This document shows positions 56,869 through 64,000 of a stretch of DNA of 64,000 bases, piece after piece. Position 1 is the first letter of the stretch. Each line of letters opens with the position of its first letter. The notes below the pieces were generated by a model. That model ran no database searches. It was given only the letters and a program-made list of their open reading frames with translations, and had not been told where the DNA came from. The translations under genes were made by a program, and so were the position numbers. Source of the DNA: Cryptomeria japonica (taxonomy: Eukaryota > Streptophyta > Pinopsida > Cupressales > Cupressaceae); contig NC_081412.1 in the NCBI RefSeq assembly GCF_030272615.1, positions 694,098,083 to 694,162,082 on the forward strand, written 5' to 3'.

Positions 56869-58320
56869 TGTTGGCATTTCAATAAGAATATTGAGAAGGT
56901 TGTTGATGATTATGGATATAACTGATTAAGGATGTTTACTATCTTGATATTATTATTTTATCATTGATATCAAGAAATTGATTTTCTAATTTAGTATGAT
57001 GTTGCCATATCTTGAGAAGTATGATTTGAAAAGTATAAAGATGTTGGTAAAAGACATGAAAAGTTTATGATGAATAAGGGGATGAATAAGGTATTCAATG
57101 GGCAACTATTACCGAGTTAGACAATGATGAGATCATGATGTTTAGATTGTTTTGACATCATAAATATGTTGTAAATTGTAAGGTTAATACTATACTATGT
57201 TACTAAGCAAAGAACCTAGTCGGTAAACCCTAAGGAACCTAGTCGGTAAACCCTAAGGTTATCGCTATCGGTTAATGAAGACAGAATGTCTACAGAGTGA
57301 ATTTTAGTATTCACCAAGTTGTTACCAAGCTATAACAGAATGCATTAAATGTTTACATGCGTTATTTAACAAAGGAAGCTAATGAGCTGGAACTGATTTA
57401 ATGATTGGTATGTTGTGCATGAAGTTTGTTAATGAATCTATGGCAAAGGAAAGTCGACATGAAGATCTATAGCTCAGATTGAACTGCAATACCCTAGCAC
57501 AAGTTCCAAGAAATGTATGCAAGTTCCAAGGCGAGGTAAAACATTTTTTAAATTGAAAGATGCATTGAACCCAAAGAAGATTGACGATTTGATGGCTATG
57601 ATTGATCATGGGAAATGTGATCAAGGAGATTAAGCAGTTAGCTAATTGTTTATAAATAGGGAACTATTGATAAACAATGTATGCGGGCAAATGTATGCAC
57701 ATGGATGCTACATAGTGATTACCGAGCAGGGAAGCTTGAAGACCCATTTGAATAACAGAGTACAGAAGCCCAACAGATGGACAAGTTTAGTTCTATGTCT
57801 AAATTGTATTGAGCAAATAAGAATCTGCTTTAGCATTTTAGATGTGAAGTTGCAGATAGATTTTATTACTGTTATTTTGTGAAAGTGACAAAAAATCTCT
57901 TAACCGAGTGGACTTAATAGTCTTATTTGTAAAACCCTCTAGCAAGGTGACATTTTGATTGAGTGTTTGAAATCCTTTAACAAGGTCACTTCTAACAAGG
58001 TGAAGATCTTAACAGATCTGAAAGAAATCCCTTAACCGGGTCACATCTAGCAATGTGTTTGTAATCTTTAATAGGATTTTCTTTTAACCAAGCATACTCT
58101 AGAAGAGTATATTTCTTAGTGGGTCCGAAATCCCACAGTGGTTTTTCTCTATTTGGGTTTCCACATTAAATCTGGTGTTATGAGGTTTATGATGTTTATA
58201 TGCTTTTGAGTTATATTACTGAAGTATATGTTACCAAGGTTGAATCTGATGTTTTTATGGAAGATTAAGTTTGTATGATTCACCCCCGCCCCCCCGCCCC
58301 CCTCTCATCTTGTTGGCTAT
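56869..58320 (+). repeat. Solo LTR-like insertion in TE-D ORF1
   Basis: It starts TGTTGGCATTTC, like the COP LTRs (TGTTGGCATTTTGG). Near its right end it has the TTCACCCCC...CTCTC loop that closes COP and TE-E LTRs. The two halves of TE-D ORF1 lie on either side. The right boundary is approximate and I found no clear target duplication. The pyrimidine tract at 58282-58306 is nearly pure C. No gene is inside. Confidence 0.55.
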
Positions 58321-58324
58321 TGGA

Positions 58325-58480
58325 TTTGTACTTATATTAAGTATCAGAACTATCGCTGTTTTCACTACTTTCATACAACTATTCAACCAACTCTCTTCTC
58401 TTAGCCAATGAAGCTTTATACTTGACCCTTAACTCACCTAAGGCTTCTTTGGATTCTACAAGCTAGTTAGAAATCTCTCT
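58325..58480 (-). pseudogene. TE-D ORF1, N-terminal coiled-coil fragment
   Basis: The minus reading contains ESKEALGELRVKYKASLAKR and then LYESSENSDSSDT. It is helical and charged like the TE-E coiled coil (which has TSSENSISEEIEEM) and has two stops. It stops at the solo LTR and should join 56841. Confidence 0.5.
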
Positions 58481-58497
58481 ATTATTAAGAATCGGGA

Positions 58498-59121
58498 AGG
58501 ACAACTGAGAGGAGGGGGGGTGAATCAGTTGTCAATAAATTATAACGCAAATCAAATTATTCCAACTTAAAAATTAGTGCCGATAAAATAAACTTAATGT
58601 CGGTAAAATAGATTAATAGTTATGGCAGTTCCAATATAACTTAATGTAGGAAACAGAAAGAGAAACAACATCCACAACACATGACATAAATATTTTGACA
58701 TGGAAACCCTACAAGGGGAAAAACCACAATGGGAAACCTTACCCACAATCAGATGATACTACTACAGATAGTAAGTGTATACAAATGGGGTATGCACATG
58801 TAGAAAGGCCAACCACCTAGAGCTCACTGCTCAATCACAAAATAGGAGTCACATTGACTACAATTGGATGGTTAAATCCAATAACAATGTATTGCTTCAA
58901 TATAGCATCTGCAATCCTGGATTCAGTACCAGTTTAAGCTCTGACCATGAGTGTCAAACACCTTCATAACCATTCCTTCAACCTTTAGATAATATTTGCG
59001 TGATTCACACAAGGATCTGCTTATTTTGGCTCTTCAATGATCTTCAATATTCACACACTCAAAATGTTTGATCTTGAATAAGATCTTACAATCATTTATA
59101 CAAAACCTAAGACCTCAACAT
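58498..59121 (-). repeat. Copia LTR fragment (minus), cut by COP-2
   Basis: It resembles 37819-38410 of the COP-1 LTR in the same orientation. It carries the best hairpin of the set, GACAACTGA at 58500-58508 and TCAGTTGTC at 58525-58533. It ends at COP-2; the remaining LTR is expected beyond the right edge of the window. No PBS adjoins it. Confidence 0.75.
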
Positions 59122-60181
59122 TGTTGGTATTTTGGTATGGTTTTGTCATTGATGTCAACACCTACTAAACACTTGTCAACTCTAGCACTTTGGAGAATCA
59201 ACAACATTCACCGGCAAGCAAGTGACTCATGCACAGTCACCGGTATCTGGTACACTAGCAAGATATAATGATCACTGACACTTGGAATGATATGGAAAAC
59301 ACTTGGTTATATCGAAGACATTGTGTGGACACTTTGTTTTGAAGATTTGTTTATTGGTATATTCATATTTACATATTTGTTGTTACCAGCAAATAGGTCC
59401 AGGGTTACACCGGTAGGTTTATCTTTTCCAGATTAGCATGGCATGCTATGGAGATGATTAATTATTATTGTAAATGCATTAAGCTGACATGTTCAATTGG
59501 TTATTGCATCGGAAATTGTATTGTTTGTAAAATGTTTTTATTATATTATCTTGTAGAGCCGACCTACTAAAATTGGTCTTAGGTTATGGTATAGATGTAA
59601 GACCTTATTTGTAAGATCAAATAGGGAATGCAAAAAAGGATTGTGTGAAGGTATATGCAAGAATAAACATAGCTATACATGCAGACATCATTTGAAGATT
59701 GAAAGAGGGTTTTTTGTGAAGACAATCAGAACTACACCGGTACTGAATCTAGCATATGAAGATGCTATTTTGTGCAGTACATTCTTATTGGATTTAACCA
59801 TCCAACTGTAGTCAGTGTGACTCCCATTTTGTGATTGAGCAATGAGATTTAGGCACTTGGCCTTTTTGCATGTGCAGACCCCATTTATATACACTTACTA
59901 TCTGTAGTAGTATCATCTAATTATGGGTAAGGTTTCCCACTGTGGTTTTTCCCCTTATAGGGTTTCCACGTACAAATATTGGTGTTATGTGTTGTGGATG
60001 ACTTTTTCTTTATGTTTCATGCACTAATCCTTACCGGTATAGCAATTAACTATTAAAACTATCTACCGACATATTAAATTGGTTTACCGGTATTAAGCAT
60101 TAAGTTGGTTAAGTTTCATTTGGTTTTAATTTATTTGACAACTGATACACCCCCCCTCTCAGTTGTCTCTGAGACCTAACA
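59122..60181 (+). repeat. COP-2 5' LTR
   Basis: It starts TGTTGGTATTTTGGTATG and ends GACCTAACA. Length is 1,060 bp against 1,062 and 1,067 for COP-1. The terminal hairpin GACAACTGA/TCAGTTGTC is perfect at 60137-60167. Confidence 0.93.
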
Positions 60182-60183
60182 AT

Positions 60184-60197
60184 TGGTATCAGAGCTT
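60184..60197 (+). other. COP-2 primer binding site (initiator tRNA-Met)
   Basis: TGGTATCAGAGCTT lies two bases after the LTR end. Standard plant copia site. Confidence 0.93.
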
Positions 60198-60239
60198 AGT
60201 CCTCTTTTGCAAAAGTTTAACAGCTTGAGGAGATCCAAT

Positions 60240-61140
60240 GTCTACTAATTATTTTTTGAAGGACAGTCCTAAACTTGATGGAACCAACTATGGCATATTG
60301 AAGATTAGAATGGAGACACATCTAAATTGCATTGGAAAAGACATCTGGGATGTTACAAAGAATGGTTATACTTCTCCTACTCAAAGTCAGCTCACTGACT
60401 AAAGATGAGGAAAATGATTGCAAAGCAAGAGAAGCACTTTTGAGTGCATTATCAGATCAACAAATCATGGGACTATCAGATAGGTCTACTGCTAAAGTTA
60501 TTTGGGATCATTTGGAAACACTAAATGAAGGAGATTCCATAGTTAAAATTGCAAAACTTGAAAGCTTTCGAGTCAAGTATGAACATCTGAAAATGGAAGA
60601 AGATGAAAGGATTTTTGCTTTTATGGAAAGAGTAAATGAAATTGTTTTTGGGTATTAAATGATGTGGAGGAACCTGAAGTGAAGATGAAATTGTTTCAAA
60701 AGTTTTAAGAGGATCGCCACTGGCATATAAAATAAAAGTCACTACTATAGATGAGTTAAGAACAATGACTAATACATCAGTTACTAGGGATACATTAACT
60801 AGGGATACATTAATTTGGAAACTTTCATCTTTTGAAATTGAAGAATTTGGTCCCATTTCTACTATAAAAATAGATTTGGCCTTTAAAGCATCAACATCAT
60901 CTGCTCCATCATTTGACAAATCTGATTGGAAATCCTTTTATGGAAGAGAACTTGAAGAAAGCAGGAAAGAAAATGAAGAACTTGAAGAACTTGAAGCACT
61001 ATTTGTAAGGAAAATGCCTAAAGGTCCAGTTGGAAGTAAGTATGAAGGTAAAGCACCCTTTAAATGTTTTAACTGTAATAAAATTGGTCATATGGCTTCA
61101 AGATGCCTTGATAGACATGCTATACTAAGAGAAGAAGCTA
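60240..61140 (+). pseudogene. COP-2 gag
   Basis: It starts MSTNYFLKDSPKLDGTNYGI. A frame change lies near 60395, then KAREALLSALSDQQIMGLSD and FRVKYEHLKMEEDERIFAFM. A stop and shift occur near 60655, then VSKVLRGSPLAYKIKVTTID and the zinc knuckle CFNCNKIGHMASRC near 61055-61105, with all four ligands present. A short direct repeat (ACTAGGGATACATTA twice near 60785) adds a few residues compared with COP-1. Confidence 0.9.
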
Positions 61141-61604
61141 GAAGAACATACAAGTCTAACCCTGAATATCAGAGATACAGATTTAGGAAGAATAAAGACA
61201 AATCTTGTTACATTTCTGATGAAGGTGTGACTGATGATTCTGATGAGGATCCAATAGACAATGGATGGGTTTTTGTTGCTATAAAAAAAGATCAACCGAC
61301 ACTTACTGCTCAACTAGTAGAACAGGCCTTGGCAGCTAAAGTTGAAGTAAAAGATGAATGGATCATTGATTCAGGATGCTCACATCATATGATAGGAGAC
61401 AAAGGTAAATTCTTGAACTTTCAAGAATACAATGGAGGCTTAGTGAGATTTGGAGATGACAAAGCTTGTTTGATCAAAGGTAAGGGTACAATATCTCTTG
61501 ATGGTAAGCATAACACTGACAATGTTTACTATGTTGAAGGATTAAAGCATAATATTTTGAGTGTTGGTCAATTAGTTGAGAAAAGATTTGAGAAAGGATT
61601 TTAG
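61141..61604 (+). pseudogene. COP-2 protease region
   Basis: It is in frame with the zinc knuckle. It contains DEWIIDSGCSHHMIGDKGKF, the copia protease active site (Asp-Ser-Gly), and YYVEGLKHNILSVGQLVEK. The stop at 61602 fits a Gln codon lost by C to T. An acidic linker DEGVTDDSDEDPIDNGW precedes the domain, also present in COP-1. Confidence 0.85.
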
Positions 61605-62740
61605 TTACAATTCAAAAATGGAAAATGCAAAATCATGAATAGAACTAGTTTGGAAATTGCAAAAGGTAATCAGACTAGAGGTAATATCTTTCATTTGAAT
61701 AACAGCAAAAAGACATGCTTAATTACACATATAGATGAAAGTTGGTTATGGCATAAGAGACTCTGTCGTGTAAACTTTGATTGCATGGTGAAGATCAGTA
61801 CTACTAAGGCAGTTAGAGATTTACCTAAAATTGTCAAACCTTAGAATACAGTATGTAAGGAATGTCAATTTGGAAAACAAGTTAGAGCTAGTTTCAAAAG
61901 TATTCCAAAAAAATCAAATAATGCTCTTGATTTGATTCACACTGATTTATGTGGTCTAGCTAGAACTAAAAGCTTGCAAGGTGATAGATATTTCATGCTA
62001 ATCATTGATGACTATTCTAGAATGTGGGGTTACTTTTCTCAGAGAAAAATCAGAAGCACTTGGAAAGTTCAAACTGTTCAAAGTAATTGTAGAAAATGAA
62101 ACTAGTAAGAAAATCAAATGTCTAAGATCATATCAAAGAGGAGAATTTACATCTTAGGAGTTTAATACATTCTGTGAAGTAAATGGAATCAAAAGACAGC
62201 TATCAGCACCTCGGACACCACAATAGAATGTAGTTGTTGAAAGGAAAAACATAACTATCTTGGATGCAACAAGTATGTTATCAGAAGAAAACCTACCACA
62301 TGTCTATTGGAGAGAGGCAGTCAGTACAACGGTCTATACATTCAACAAATTTCACATCAAAGGTGAAACCGGTAAGACCCCTCATGAACTATGGTTTGGT
62401 AATACTCCTACTCTTAAGTATTTCATAATTTTTGGAAGTAAATTTTATATCAAAAGAGATGAGTATATTGGAAAATTTGATCCTAGAAGTGATGAAGGAA
62501 TATTTCTTGGTTTTTCATCTAAGAGCAAGGCATATAGATGTTTGAATAAAAGATTGCAGAAAATTTTTGAGAGTACAAATGTAAAGATTGATGAACAATT
62601 TAGAGGAACTTCAAGGTATATAGACTCTGAACCGGCAACAGAAATTTTGACAAATGAACCTATACTGAATCCACCGGTACAGAATGAAGATCCAGTTACC
62701 CTGGTATCATCTGAGGATTCCACAGTAATTGAGGAATAAT
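61605..62740 (+). pseudogene. COP-2 integrase
   Basis: The zinc module LWHKRLCRVNFDC has Arg where COP-1 has His, so one ligand is lost; VCKECQFGKQ follows. The first catalytic Asp is in LIHTDLCGLAR. The frame shifts near 62025, and the stretch to 62160 has several stops that destroy the second Asp region. The Glu block VVVERKN and KTPHELWFGNTPTLKYF are readable in 62230-62420. The reading ends at 62739. Confidence 0.85.
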
Positions 62741-63560
62741 AGCAAATAAAGACACCCCAGTATGTAAGACTGAATCATTCTGAAGATCAGATAATTGGAA
62801 ACAAGTTTAAAGGAGTTATGACAAGAGGAAGATTGACAAATGAAGAGGTATGTCTTATTTCTCAAATTGAACCATCATCTGTTAATGAGGCATGTGAAGA
62901 TAAATTTTGGATTAAAGCTATGGAAGAAGAATTAGAACAAATTGAGAAAAACAACAATTGGACATTAGTTCCCCGACCTAAAGATAAAAATGTAATTGGA
63001 ACCAAATAGGTTTTCGGGAACAAACTTAATGAAGATGGTAAGGTTGTCAGAAATAAAGAAAGACTAGTGTGTAAGGGATATTCTCACAAGGAAGGAGTTG
63101 ATTACAATGAAACCTTTGCACCGATAGCTAGAATTGAGGCAGTCAAATTATTTTTGGCTTTTGCAGCATACAAGAACTACAAAGTTTATCAAATGGATAT
63201 TAAATGTGCATTTTTAAATGGAGATCTTGAAGAGGAAGTTTACATTGAACAACCTGATGGATTTTCTTTAACAGATGACAATAATATGGTTTGCAGGTTA
63301 AGAAAAGCCTTGTATGGATTGAAACAATCCAAATACTTAAAAGAGTTAATAAAGAAATTTGGGATGGATAACTCTAAACTAGTAAGAACACCTATGACAA
63401 CAAATGACAAATTATCACTAAGGGATGAATCTACACCTGTTAATCCAACTAGATACAAATCTATGATAGGAGATTTACTGTATTTGACACAAACTAGACC
63501 TAATATTATGAATGCAGTATGTATTGTTTCAAGATTTCAAAGTAATCCTAGAAAAAATCA
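62741..63560 (+). pseudogene. COP-2 reverse transcriptase lacking its active site
   Basis: N-terminal RT blocks are present: EEELEQIEKNNNWTLVPRPK, CKGYSHKEGVDYNETFAPIA, CAFLNGDLEEEVYIEQPDGF, RKALYGLKQ. Then the reading jumps at about 63327 straight to SKYLKELIKKFGM. Compared with COP-1, about 93 residues are missing in frame, including the catalytic V-D-D block. The three bases CAA shared at both junctions suggest a microhomology deletion. A stop lies at 63007 where a Trp codon is expected. Confidence 0.9.
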
Positions 63561-64000
63561 TGAATCAGCAGTAAAAAGGATTTTCTGGTACTTACAAGGT
63601 ACTATAAATCTTGGATTATGGTATCCTAGAGATGAAAACTTTGAATTATGTGCATACACAGATGCAAATTGGGTAGGAGATGTGGATGATAGAAAAAGCA
63701 CCACTGACAGAGCATTCTTTCTTGGAAACAGATTAGTTTCTTGGTTGAGTAAGAAACAAAGTTGTATATCTTTATCAACAACACAATCAGAATATGTTGC
63801 AGCAACAACTAACTATACACAGGTACTATGGCTTAAACAAATGTTGAAAGACATAAAGGTAAAATGCAAGGAACCTATTACTATCTATTGTGATAACACT
63901 GCAGCAATTGATATATCTAAGAATCCGGTATTACATTCTAAAACCAAACATGTTTCTATCAAACTAAATTTTCTAAGGGAAAATGTTGGAGCAAAGGAGA
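63561..64000 (+). pseudogene. COP-2 RNase H, partial
   Basis: Open to the window edge: ELCAYTDANWVGDVDDRKST (Asp), STTQSEYVAATTN (Glu), IYCDNTAAIDISKNP (Asp) and LHSKTKHVSIKL. All catalytic residues are present, in contrast to COP-1 where the Glu is Lys. The C-terminus and 3' LTR lie outside the window. Confidence 0.9.

Larger units (their letters stand above)
54841..58480 (-). mobile_element. TE-D: broken relative of TE-E
   Basis: Minus-strand pieces of the same two proteins as TE-E appear in the same order: an ORF1 N-terminal fragment (58480-58325), ORF1 coiled coil and knuckles (56841-55669), and the ORF2 start (55196-54841). It is interrupted by a solo LTR (56869-58320) and cut off by the TE-C LTR on the left. 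Protein similarity to TE-E is visible, but DNA similarity is not obvious, so the two copies are old or from different subfamilies. Confidence 0.65.
59122..64000 (+). mobile_element. COP-2: Ty1/copia element, right end off window
   Basis: 5' LTR 59122-60181, PBS at 60184, then gag, protease, integrase, RT and RNase H in the plus direction to the window edge. Proteins are clearly similar to COP-1, so it is the same family. It inserted head to head into an older minus-strand LTR of that family. Stops, shifts and an in-frame deletion of the RT active site make it non-autonomous. Confidence 0.93.

Noticed and set aside
58280-58310. C-rich run as a possible host G-quadruplex promoter
   Set aside because: It is the loop region at the end of a copia-type LTR, shared with the other LTRs; homopolymer length may also be a sequencing uncertainty.
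58340-58355. AGTATCAGAAC as a plus-strand primer site after the solo LTR
   Set aside because: The same bases read on the minus strand as SDSSDT of the TE-D coiled coil, and no plus-strand gag follows.
1-64000. Host protein genes, tRNA, rRNA or CRISPR
   Set aside because: Every coding stretch I could recognise belongs to a retroelement; no cloverleaf, rRNA block or regular direct-repeat array with unique spacers was seen.

Overview
This window is a slice of plant nuclear DNA made almost entirely of nested LTR retrotransposons. I see no convincing host gene, rRNA, tRNA or CRISPR array. The giant Ty3/gypsy elements of the Tat (Ogre/Retand-like) lineage with an extra archaeal-type RNase H, the copia elements primed by initiator tRNA-Met, and the depth of nesting point to a seed plant with a very large genome. 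I would guess a gymnosperm, but the species cannot be read from this sequence.

Element labels used below. TE-A (minus, about 1-34930; its 3' LTR runs off the left edge) is an old Tat-type element whose gag is split by TE-B. TE-B (plus, 8795-26548, target duplication CTGCT, LTRs about 98% alike) is a young 17.75-kb Tat-type element. Its gag-pol is one 8.2-kb reading frame broken only by stop codons, and it carries an antisense accessory ORF for a plant-mobile-domain protein. TE-C (plus) is a gypsy-like remnant: gene-poor internal pieces at 34931-37802 and 52510-53163, and one LTR at 53164-54840. It appears to host both TE-A and COP-1. COP-1 (minus, 37808-52504, target duplication GGTAC) is a Ty1/copia element whose gag is split by TE-E. 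TE-E (minus, 42727-50598) has LTRs, a PBS and a PPT but no pol. It encodes a coiled-coil/zinc-knuckle protein and a long unknown protein. TE-D (minus, 54841-58480) is a diverged, broken relative of TE-E. COP-2 (plus, 59122 to the right edge) is a copia element related to COP-1, inserted in an older copia LTR fragment.

Nesting: TE-B lies in TE-A and TE-E lies in COP-1. TE-A and COP-1 appear to lie in TE-C, and TE-C in TE-D. TE-D is further split by a solo LTR and by the copia LTR fragment that holds COP-2.

The points most worth follow-up are: the antisense plant-mobile-domain ORF in TE-B; the very long TE-A LTR that appears to contain its own ORF; the pol-less TE-E/TE-D family with a zinc-knuckle array; a hairpin beside the PBS whose stem covaries between LTR families; and two Tat elements with the archaeal RNase H on opposite sides of the RT.
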